A stretch of 64,000 nucleotides of DNA, taken from assembly GCF_022414535.1 (NCBI RefSeq), contig NZ_JADWYM010000028.1:1-64000 (forward strand), in the 5' to 3' direction. Within the stretch, counting starts at the first letter, position 1; each line of letters starts with the position of its first letter. Below the pieces are notes generated by a model, which saw nothing but the letters and a program-made list of their open reading frames with translations, made no database searches and had not been told where the DNA came from. Below are positions 15,338 through 25,000 of the stretch, one piece after another. A program made the translations under genes and the position numbers. Origin of the DNA: Streptomyces sp. MUM 2J. Lineage in GTDB: Bacteria; Actinomycetota; Actinomycetes; Streptomycetales; Streptomycetaceae.

Positions 15338-16468
15338 TCACCGGTGCGCGCCGAGGAAGTCGAGGATGTGACCGTACACGTCCAGCGCGGCGCCGCGGCC
15401 CAGGAACGTGTCGAGGTGTCCGTAGCCGGGGATCTCCGTGTAGGTCACGTCCAGTTCCGGCCTGCGGTGGGCGAGGACGTCGCGGCAGAGCTTCTGCGAG
15501 TCCAGCCACAGCCCGTTCTCGCTCCCGGCGAGCAGCAGCACCGGGGTGTCGATGCGCCCGGCGGCGTCGAGGGCGTTGGCCGGCAGGGCCCGGTAGCGGT
15601 GGTCGCCGTCGTGCCAGCGGACGACGGTTCGGGCCAGCTCGATGCGGCGCAGGTGCGGCAGGATCCACAGCGGGGCGGGACCCAGCAGCCGGGCGAGCCG
15701 GTCGTGGGTGGCCTCGGCCAGGTTCTCGTGGACGAAGAGGGAGGCCCCGGTCCCCCACGCCGAGTTGTGCAGGATCTGGCAGGTGGGGTCGGGGCAGTCC
15801 GCTCCGCGGGAGGCCAGGGCGAACAGCGGCGTGTACTTCGACCACAGGCCCACGGTGCGGAAGTCGACGGGGATGTGGTCGATGCGCGTCCTGAGCAGTT
15901 CGCCGGCGACCGTCATCCGCAGCGAGGTGCGGCCGGCCAGCTTGGGGGTCAGGAAGACGCCCTGGGAGACCACGCCGGCCAGCCCGGGCACCAGGCCGGC
16001 CGTCATGCTCAGGGAGAGGGTGAGGGAGCCGATGCAGTGGGCGACGGCGAACAGCGGCCGGTCGCCGATGCGTTCGCGGATGTGGGAGACGGCCGCCGGG
16101 ATGTCGTACAGGGCGACGTCGTCGTAGGTGTAGCGCCGGCCGGTCTCGTTGTAGGGCAGCCGGCAGCTGCCGCGCCAGTCCAGCAGCCAGGGCTCGTAGC
16201 CCTCGTCGAGGAGGACGTCGACGAGGTTGCGGGTCTCCGGCAGCAGGAACATGTCCGCGGACGCGGTGTGCCCGTGCAGCAACAGGACCGCGGGCCGCCC
16301 CCGGTCGCCGGGGTCGACGCGGGTGAGGCCGAGGCGGACGCCGTCGGCGGCGCGCAGGGGGATCTCCTCCACCCGGGACGCGTCGAGACGGTGCTGGAGC
16401 GGGCGCGGCGCCGGAGTGGTGCGCACCCGTCGCAGGGCGGGCCGTGGGCGGGTCGTTCGGAAGATCAT
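15338..16468 (-). CDS. Alpha/beta hydrolase with Cys nucleophile
   Basis: In this 376-residue protein the nucleophile elbow reads VAHCIGSL, so Cys replaces the usual Ser, as in polyhydroxyalkanoate synthases. The cap region contains FLLPETRNLVDVLLDEGYEPWLLDWRGS, and the C-terminus has LLLAGSENGLW (the usual acid position) and IPGYGHLDTFLG (His). A similar GYGHLD pattern occurs in hydrolases linked to GMC oxidoreductases. The ATG at 16468 overlaps the stop of the preceding thioester-reductase gene (ATGA), which implies translational coupling and a role in the same pathway. A Cys nucleophile suggests acyl transfer from a thioester rather than ester hydrolysis. That is inference. Confidence 0.8.
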   Translation of the reverse strand: MIFRTTRPRPALRRVRTTPAPRPLQHRLDASRVEEIPLRAADGVRLGLTRVDPGDRGRPAVLLLHGHTASADMFLLPETRNLVDVLLDEGYEPWLLDWRGSCRLPYNETGRRYTYDDVALYDIPAAVSHIRERIGDRPLFAVAHCIGSLTLSLSMTAGLVPGLAGVVSQGVFLTPKLAGRTSLRMTVAGELLRTRIDHIPVDFRTVGLWSKYTPLFALASRGADCPDPTCQILHNSAWGTGASLFVHENLAEATHDRLARLLGPAPLWILPHLRRIELARTVVRWHDGDHRYRALPANALDAAGRIDTPVLLLAGSENGLWLDSQKLCRDVLAHRRPELDVTYTEIPGYGHLDTFLGRGAALDVYGHILDFLGAHR

Positions 16469-18933
16469 CGGTGGCGCTCCGTGGGGGCGGGGGTGCGGCG
16501 CAGGTCGAGCAGGTCGGCGGCGGCACGGGCGAAGGGGCCCGCGAGCCCGCGGCCCATCTCCAGGCCGAACCAGGCGAGCCAGGTCAGCTTGGCGGCCCGT
16601 TTCTCGCGGCCGGTCAGACGCGGGTCGACCCGGATGCCGTCGATCTGGTCGCGGACGTAGGTGTCGGCGGGGACGACGACCTCGCCGGCGAAGGCGGCCG
16701 GCTCGCCGGGGCGGCCGATCTCGACGGTGAGGGTCCGGGTCTGCCGCCACACGTCGCGGCGGGCCCGGGCGTACTTGTGGCCCTCCAGCCACCAGGTGCC
16801 GCCGTCGGCGTCCCTCAGTTCCAGCCGGTAGCGCAGCAACCGGTGCCGCAGGCCGTGCCGGTGCGGGATCCCCTCATCGGGTCGGACCCAGACGTCGCCG
16901 TGCGCGACGGTCAACGGACCGGGGTGCACGGCCGGGCAGGTCACCTCGCCGGTGACGTCGATCCGGCGCTCCTCCACCAGTTGGTACATGCTCGCGAGGG
17001 AGAGCGTGAGCGCCATGGAGCAGGGTCCGGACGCGGGGGCGCCGACGGGTCCGACACTGCCCTCGGTGGTCTCGGTGAACCACAGGTAGGGCCGGTCGTC
17101 GCGGTGCGGCAGCCGGGCCAGTCCGTCGGCGGCCAGCTTCTGGTACGTCCTCAGCTGGGCGCGGGAGTCGTAGCGGGTGGCCGGGGGCAGGCCCAGGGCG
17201 TCGACGAGGGCGGCGGTGCGGGTGTCCTCGGCGGCCGGGCCGGTCAGGGTCGCCTCGCACAGCTTCAGCGCGGTGGGGCTGCGCAGCACCCGGCCGAGGA
17301 AGGCGAGTTCGGGAACCGGCTCGGCCTCCAGGCGGGCGAGGGTGTCGGCGCGCCACTCGTCCCAGTCCTGCACCCGCACATGCATGCCGCCGAGCGCCAT
17401 GTCGCGGACGACGTCGTCGAGCGTGCTGGGCACACCCGTGAGGTGGTAGTCGAAACCCCAGGTGTCCGGTTGGCAGACGACGGCGGCGGCGACGCGGCTG
17501 ACCCGGTCCACGGGCGCGACGTTGAGGTACCGGAACGCCGGGACGGTGCGGTGGCGGCCGAAGGCCGAGATCAGCCCGCTGCTGAGGTCCAGCGGATTGT
17601 AGGCGCCGGTCCTGGTGTGGCCGCCGATGCCGCCGGGCCGCAGGGCGCTCACGACGAGGCCGTGGTCGCGGGCGCGGCGCAGGGCGGTCTCGGCGGCCCA
17701 CTTGGACTGGTCGTAGCCCGAGACGAGCCGGTCCACGTGGGCGAGCGGGTCGTCCTCGCCCATGGAGGCGATGCCGACCTCGTTGAAGACGGCGACGGAG
17801 GAGATGTGGTGCAGGGGCTTGGGCCGGCCGGTGGCGGCGAGTTCGGCCAGGGTGAGCGGGCCGAGCACGTTGCTGGCGCGCAGTGACTGGTATCCGCGCA
17901 GGAAGTCCACGGCGGCGGCGACGCCGACGACGCTGTCGAGTTCGCGGGCGAGGGTGAGCCACGTCTCCTCGGACAGGCCGAGCCGGGGGTGGCGGATGTC
18001 GCCCGGCAGGACGGTGATGCGCCGGCGCACCTCGGACGACCAGGGCAGCCGGTACGACCGGAGCGCTTCGGCGAGACGGGCGACGGCAGCCTCCTCGTCG
18101 GCGGCGCGGACCAGGCAGTACACATGGGCGTCACTGTGCCGCAGCAGGTCGAGCAGCAGATGGCTACCGAGGAAGCCGGTGGCGCCGGTGAGCAGGATGC
18201 GCCGGGGCGGCACCGGCTCGGGCAGGTCCGTGAAGGGCAGCCGGTCGGCGAGCGCGAGGTCGGCCAGGATCTGGTCCAGGTCCTCGCGCCGGGCCCGGGG
18301 CGTGGCGTCGTCACCGGGCGGGAGGAGCGTGGCGGGGTGGATGGCGCCGGACGGGAGTGCGGGCGGGAGCGACGTGTCGCCGGACGGCGGGCCATGGGTC
18401 ACGGCCGCGACCGGAGCCGCGACCGGAGACGGGGCTCCGGGTGGAAGGGCGGGAGCCGAGTCCGCCGTGCCGGGCGCCGACCCGCCCGCGACCGTCCCAC
18501 CGGCCGGTGGGACGTGTCCGGAGGCCAGCCACCGGCGGGCCAGGCTCGTCGGGCGGGCGTCGGCGAAGACCTCGTCCAGGTCGATCTCCTGGCCCAGTAG
18601 CCCCTCCAGTTCGGCCACCAGTTCCACCGCGGCCACGGACGTACCGCCCGCGTCGAAGAAGTCCGCGTCCGGCGCGAGGTGCCCCGACGGCAGATGGCGG
18701 CCGGCGACGGCGGCGATCGCCGCCGTCAGCGCCGTCTCGTCCCGCACGGCGGGCGCCTCCCCGGGATCCGCGGGCGCGGCGGGCGCGGCGGGCGCGGCGG
18801 CGGGTTCCTGCCCGGCCGGTGTGCCTGTGGCTCCGACCTTCGCCAGCAGGCCGTTCAGGTCCAGGCCGGTGCCGCCGTGCTCGATCTGCTCGGCGAGGGA
18901 CCGCTGACCGGCGGCCTCGTTCATGTCAGGCAT
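16465..18933 (-). CDS. ACP-thioester reductase with unassigned C-terminal domain
   Basis: The 822-residue protein has three parts. An ACP lies at about residues 65-140, with the phosphopantetheine Ser in DAGGTSVAAVE at residue 99. An Ala/Pro linker leads to a Lys2-type reductase domain (about 240-600) with ILLTGATGFLGSHLLLDLL and a YDQSKWAAE YxxxK motif near 403. A C-terminal region (about 610-800) reads TCPAVHPGPLTVAHG and later LEGHKYARARRDVW. The C-terminal region resembles the domain seen beside GMC-type oxidoreductases but I cannot name it. The reductase should release an ACP-bound acyl chain as an aldehyde or alcohol with NAD(P)H. The start is the ATG at 18933 (GAAGGG upstream). It lies 71 bases after the synthase gene and overlaps the next hydrolase by 4 bases. 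Confidence 0.85.
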   Translation of the reverse strand: MPDMNEAAGQRSLAEQIEHGGTGLDLNGLLAKVGATGTPAGQEPAAAPAAPAAPADPGEAPAVRDETALTAAIAAVAGRHLPSGHLAPDADFFDAGGTSVAAVELVAELEGLLGQEIDLDEVFADARPTSLARRWLASGHVPPAGGTVAGGSAPGTADSAPALPPGAPSPVAAPVAAVTHGPPSGDTSLPPALPSGAIHPATLLPPGDDATPRARREDLDQILADLALADRLPFTDLPEPVPPRRILLTGATGFLGSHLLLDLLRHSDAHVYCLVRAADEEAAVARLAEALRSYRLPWSSEVRRRITVLPGDIRHPRLGLSEETWLTLARELDSVVGVAAAVDFLRGYQSLRASNVLGPLTLAELAATGRPKPLHHISSVAVFNEVGIASMGEDDPLAHVDRLVSGYDQSKWAAETALRRARDHGLVVSALRPGGIGGHTRTGAYNPLDLSSGLISAFGRHRTVPAFRYLNVAPVDRVSRVAAAVVCQPDTWGFDYHLTGVPSTLDDVVRDMALGGMHVRVQDWDEWRADTLARLEAEPVPELAFLGRVLRSPTALKLCEATLTGPAAEDTRTAALVDALGLPPATRYDSRAQLRTYQKLAADGLARLPHRDDRPYLWFTETTEGSVGPVGAPASGPCSMALTLSLASMYQLVEERRIDVTGEVTCPAVHPGPLTVAHGDVWVRPDEGIPHRHGLRHRLLRYRLELRDADGGTWWLEGHKYARARRDVWRQTRTLTVEIGRPGEPAAFAGEVVVPADTYVRDQIDGIRVDPRLTGREKRAAKLTWLAWFGLEMGRGLAGPFARAAADLLDLRRTPAPTERHR

Positions 18934-19004
18934 GGGCGCCCTTCGTGGTGTGCACGATGTGTACCTCTCGGTGCTGTCGGTGGAGTCGCTGCTGTCGGGT
19001 CGGC

Positions 19005-22000
19005 TCACTGCTGCTGCCAGGAGCGGAACGCCCTGAGGTGTTCGGGCGTCGTGACGATCTCCAGGCGCTCGTCGTCGGGGTCGGCACCACCGAGCGCGGC
19101 GAGCAGGCGCCGGGCGGGTGCGTTGCGCTGGGTGCGCTCCGCCGTCAACCGGACCTTGGTGCAGCCGAGTTCGTCGGCGCGGTCGGCCAGCCGGGACAGC
19201 AGGCGCTCCTCCACCCCGCGGCCCAGCGCCCGGCAGCTCATCAGCCAGGCGAGGACGTCGAGCCGGTCGTCCTCGGCCCCTACCGCGAGCAGCCCGATCT
19301 GGCCGTAGTCGCCGAACCGGTCCCGCGCGGCTGCCGTCCACACCTCGCCCCGCTCGCGCCAGCGGGCGAGGTCCCCGCCGTCGGCCGAGCGGGCCCTCAG
19401 GGTGAACTGGTTGGTGCGACGGACGAGTTGCTCGGCCCTCTGCACATCGTCCTCGGTCAGGGCCCGGACCTCCACCTCCAGCTCCAGCCGCTGGAGGAAC
19501 TCCTCGAACCCGCTCGCCTCCCGTACCGCGTCCCGCTCCCGCTCCTGGTCGTAGAAGCGGGCGCGCAGTGCGTCCTCGGCGGTCGCGGCAGCCGGGACGA
19601 GCGGCCACAGGCGCCCCAGGAACTCCTCCATCCGGTCCGCGGGCGGGCAGGTGACGGAGAGCACCTGGGGCAGCGCGGCGCGCATCCGGGCGATCTCCGC
19701 GGGGTTGTCGTCGAGGAAGAGGAAGCTGTCCAGGCCCAGGTTGAGGGTGCGGGCCGCCTGCGCGAGGCGGTCGGGCTTCGGCTCCCAGGCGGCGGAGACG
19801 ACGCTGAAGTGCTCCGCCCTGAGCGGGCTGTCCGGGCGGTCGAGGACGGCCCGGACGGTGGCGTCGTCGTTGTTGCTGACGAGGACGAGCAGGGCGCCGG
19901 CCGCCCGCCACTGGAGCAGGCGGCGGGCGAGCAGCTCGCGGGGCCCGGTGAGGTCGACGGACCCGGGGCCGGTCTCCCCGGCCACCCCGCCCCACAGGGT
20001 CTCGTCGCCGTCCACCGCGATGACCTTCGGCACGGGCCGGCGCACGGCGTGGACGGCCTCGGCCAGCCTCAGCGCCACGGCCGCCTGGAAGGGCGGTGTG
20101 AAGGGCAGGTGGGCCAGGCGCTCGGTCCGTTCGTCGAAGGGCTCGTCGACCGGGTGATGGCGGGTCCACTCGCCGGGGCCGAGGACCGCGATGCCGGGTG
20201 TGCCGTCGAGGTCCGCGGCGACCGCCTCCTCCCACCGTGTGAGGCGCTCGTCGGGGCGGGCGCAGGGCAGGAACCCGACCAGCAGCGGCTTGCGGGTCCG
20301 CTCGGCCAGGGAGCGCAGTGCGGCGGGGTAGGCGGCGCGCAGCTCGGCGAGGAGGGCGTCGTCGACCGGGCCGAAGCGCTCCAGGTCCGCCGCGCGCAGC
20401 AGGACGACGCCCACGGCGGTCGCGGGGTCGCAGAACACCGATGTGGGGTCCTGGAGAGTCGCGAGGACCTGGTGGTACGGCGCCTCGGTGACGGTGAGCG
20501 GCGCGTCGCCGGAACCCTCGTCCACCGCGGTCCGGCACATCAGGGGCAGGTTGCCGAGGGCGAAGGTGGCCGCGACGGCGAGGTGACCGCCGGCCGGGCG
20601 GACGGGGACGGCCGGGTCCCGGGCCGTCTCCCCGAGCAGGTGCAGGAACTCCTCGGCCAGACCGGCCGCGGCGTCCGCGTCGAGGATGTCGAGGTTGTGG
20701 TCCAGGCGGATCCGGCCGGCGTCGGGGGTCATGGTGACCATCAGGTCGAGGTCGGAGTGGCCCGTTCCGGCGGGCAGCACCTCCAGGCGGGTCGTGCGGT
20801 GGGCGGAGCGTACGTAGTTGAAGTACACCTCGACGAGCGGTGCGTCCTGCCGGTGCAGGCCCTGCCGGGTCAGTGTGGCGAGGACGTCGGTGAACGCGGC
20901 ACCCCGTTCCAGGAGCCGTTGGAGGCGGTCACCGGTGCGGCGCAGCACCGCCGCCACCTGTTCGCCGCGCCGGGCCTCGGCCGGGAACGGCACCGGGACG
21001 CCGTAGAAGCCGACCGCGTCGGGGGCGTCGGCGTGGATGCGGGTGTCCACGGGCACGGCGAGCGCGAACCGTTCCCGGTGCCGCTTCCGGGCGAGGAGCA
21101 CGGTCAGGGTGCCGAGGCAGAACGCGGCCGGGGTGACGGCGAGCCGGCTCGCGGCGGCGGTCACGCGGTCCATGAGACCGTCGGGGATCACCGCGGTGAC
21201 GCTGCCTGCGCGGTAGGTCCGTGCCGCCGGGCGGGGCCGGGACAGCTCCAGGTCGAGGCGCTCGCTGCCGTGGAAGGCGGCGCGCCACTCGTCGTCCGGG
21301 CCGCCCCCGCCGTCCCGTTGTGCCTCGACGAGCGCGGCGACGTCGCGGTTGGTGGCGGTGCCGTCGAGTTCCGCGCCGGACAGCTCGGCGTCGATCTCAC
21401 CCGCCACCAGCAGCAGGGACTGCAGGTCGGAGACGGCGTGGTGGGCGCCGTACACGAGAAGCTGGCCGTGCGGGCCGGAGTCGAGGAGTTCGAACCGCCA
21501 CAGGGACGTCCGGGTCAGGTCGAAGGGCTCCTCCAGCAGCACGCGCAGCCGTTCTGCGGCGTCCGGGGGAACGTCGCCGGGCAGCTCCGTCCACCGCAGC
21601 AGCGGCCGCTGCGGTGAGCGGTCCACGCGCAGGAACCGCTGCCCGTCTTCGCTGCCGGTGACGACCGCGGTGCGCAGGGCGGCGTGCCGTGCGGTGAGGC
21701 GGTCGAGGACGGCGGTGAGCTCCTCGCAGGTGGTCGGGGTGGTGAGCCGGACGGCCAGACCGACGCCGTGGGCGGCGTCCGGCATCCCTGGCCGGGCGCT
21801 GCGCAGCAGCCGTACGACGTCGCGGGTGGCGGGGAACACGGCGGTCTCGGGGACCGTGTCACCGGGGTCGGCCGGTGACGGTGCCGCCGCCGGGAGGGGC
21901 CGTTCCGGAAGGGCGTCCGCCAGGGTGCGGGACAGGCCGCGGATGTCGGTGGCGGCGAAGACGTCCGCGGCGGGAAGCTCGGCGCCGAGTTCGCGGGCGA

Positions 22001-25000
22001 ATGTGTTGCGCAGGCGCACCAGCATGAGGGAGTCCAGGCCCAGTTCGTTCAGGGCGGTGGTGGCGGAGGCGTCCACGGTGCCGCCGGACACCTCGCCGAC
22101 GCGGGCGCGGACGTAGGCCTCCAGCCAGGTGGTGCGTTCCTCGCCGGCCGGCGCCGCGAACACCTTCTGCACCAGTCCGTCGGCGGTCTGCCCCCCGGCC
22201 GGGACGGGTACGAGCCCGGCGAGGATCGGGCGGGTGCGCGCCGCGTCGGGGGCGAGGGCGAGCAGCTCGCGGTCCAGGGCAAGGGGCGCGAGCTGGCGGC
22301 GACCGGTGGACAGGACGCGGTCGAAGAGTTCGCCGCCTTCCTCGGGGGTGAAGGCGATCAGGCCCGACCGGCCCGTCTCGGCGGCCCGGGGGCCGGAGGC
22401 GGCGACCATGCCGATGCCCGCCCAGGCTCCCCAGTCGAGGCTGAGCGCGGGGCGTCCGGTGCGGGACAGGTGGTGGGCCCAGGCGTCGAGGAAGGCGTTG
22501 GCCGCCGCGTAGGCGCTCTGCCCGGCGGAGCCGAGCAGACCGGCAGCGGAGGCGAACAGCACCATGTGCCGGGCCTCCGGGACGAGTTCGGTGAGGTGGG
22601 CGGTCCCGAGCACCTTGGGGTCCAGGACGCGCAGGACGCGTTCGGGGGTCAGGTTCGCCGCCGTGGCGTCGTCGAGGACACCGGCGGCGTGCACGATGCG
22701 GACGATCGGGCCGGCCGCCCGGCGCACACCGTCCAGGGCTGCGGCCAGTGCGGCGCGGTCGGCGACGTCGGCACGGGGGAGGTGGACGTCCACCCCACGC
22801 TGTTCCAGGCCGTCGATCCAGCGCGCGGTCTCCGCGTCCGGGCTTCCGCGGCCGAGCAGCGCCAGCCGGCGGACACCGCGCCGCACCAGACGCTCGGCGA
22901 CGACGCGGCCGAGGCCGCCGAGCCCCCCGGTGATCAGGTGGACGCCGTCGGGGGCGCTGTCCCCCGCACCGTCGCCGTCCGGCCGCGTGCGGGCCAGCCG
23001 GGGCACCGTGCGGCCGGAGTCGCTCAGCGCGACGAGCCGTTCGTCGTCGGCGTGCCACAGCTGGGTCCACAGCGCGTCGAGCCCGCCCTGCGGGGGCAGG
23101 TCCACCAGGGTGGCCGCCAGTTCCGGATGCTCCTGCGCCAGGGAGAGCGTGAAGCCCCAGGCGAGCGCCTGCTGGGGGTGCGTCACCCGGGTGCTGTCGC
23201 CGGCCGCCTGCGTGCCGCGGACGACGACGAAGAGGCGGGGCGCGGGCTGCTGCCGCGCGGTGAACGCGCGGACCAGGTGCAGGGTGCTCAGGCAGCACAC
23301 CCGCGCCGCCTCGCGCGCCGTCCGCTCGTCGGTGATCTCCGGGGCGTCCAGTGCCGACAGCTGCACCACTCGGGCGGGCGGGGCGTCGGGGAAGGCGTCG
23401 TCGAGCAGACGGGCCAGCTGCTGCGGGTCGGCGGGGTCGAGGACGTACCGGCCGGGGCCCTCGGTGGCGTACGCCCGCCCGGACCGGGCGAGGACGCACG
23501 GCACGGACTCGGGCAGCCTCGCGGCGAGTTCGGCGCCGACGCCGGTGCCGTCGGCGAGGACGAGCCAGCCTCCTGCGGCCGGTGTCCCGGACGCGGGCGG
23601 GCGGGGCTGCCAGCGGGTCTCGTACAGGGCGCCGTCCAGCGGGGAGAGCGCGGCCAGCTCGAAGCCCTCGACGATGAGGAGCAGCCGGTCGTCCGCGTCC
23701 CACAGCCGCAGGTCGAACACGGCCACGTCGCCGGCGGCCGACCTCAGGTGGCAGGTCACACCGACGGGCGTGGTGCGCCGCCCGGTGAAGCGCAGCCGGG
23801 CGGCGCCTGCCGGGACGAACGCCCGTCCCCGGGGCGCCTCGCCCGGCAGGGCGGCGGTGTGGAAGGCGGCGTCGAGGACGGCGGGATGGAGCAGGTGGCC
23901 GGCGGCGGGCCGTTCGGCGAGCCGGCCCTCCGCGGCGGTGGCCGTGCGCCGGCCGGTCTCCAGGGCGCGGAAGGCGGGACCGTAGTCGATGCCGAGACCG
24001 GCGAGGGCGGCGTACGCGGCCGGTAGGTCGACCGGGTCTCCGCACGACTCGCCCGGGTGCTCCGCCTCCGCCGCCGGGGCCTCGTCGGTGAGGACGTGTC
24101 CGGTGACGTGCTGCTCCCAGCGGGTGCCGCTCGCGGTGGTGGAGGCGATGGTGAAGTCGCGGCGGCCGTCGGCGGCGGGCCGCAGCACCAGCTGCAGCCG
24201 GGCGGGCCGGTCGGGGGCGAGGCGCAGCGGCCGGACGAAACGGATGCCGCCCAGGTGCAGTTCGGGGCCGTGCCCGGCGGCGGACGCGGCCTCCAGCGCC
24301 ATGTCGAGGAAGGCGGCGCCGGGCAGCCAGGTCTCGCCGGTGACCTGGTGGTCGGCCAGGTAGGCGAACCGGCTGTCGCGCAGGTCGATCTCGGTCTGGA
24401 ACAGGTGCCGGTCCGGTTCGTCGCTGGCCTCGACATGGGTGGCGAGGAGGGGGGAGGCGCCGGGGGCGGTCGGGGGGGCCGGGGCGAGCCAGTGGCGTTC
24501 GCGGGCGAAGGCGTAGGTGGGCAGGTCGACGCGGCGGCCCTGCGGGTGCAGGGCGGTCCAGTCGGGGGTGTGCCCCGCGGCGTACAGCTCCCCCACGCCG
24601 CGCAGCAGTTGGCCGCGGCCGTCGCGCCGCCGGCGCAGGGAGGGGACCGTGACCGCGTCGACGCCCGCCTCCGCGGCCACCGCCTCGACGGCGGCGGTGA
24701 GCGAGGGGTGCGGGCTGAGTTCGACGAAGTAGCGGAAGCCGTCGTCCAGCATCCGCCGCACGGTGTCCGCGAAGCGGACGGGCCGGCGGAGGTTGGCGAA
24801 CCAGTGCGCGGCGTCCAGCCGGTCACCGGGCACCGGCTCGGCGAGAACCGTCGAGTACAGGGGTGTCTCGGTGGTCCTGCCGTGCACGCCGGCGAGGCGG
24901 CCGGTGAACGCGGCGCGCAGCGGTTCCATCAGGGGGCTGTGGGACGCGAACGGCGTCGACAGCGGGCGGGTGGGCACCCCTCGGTCCGCCAGATCACGGC

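Noticed and set aside
16444..17886. A long plus-strand frame opposite the thioester reductase
   Set aside because: No ribosome-binding site and no family resemblance; the minus strand has GATGFLG and YxxxK motifs.
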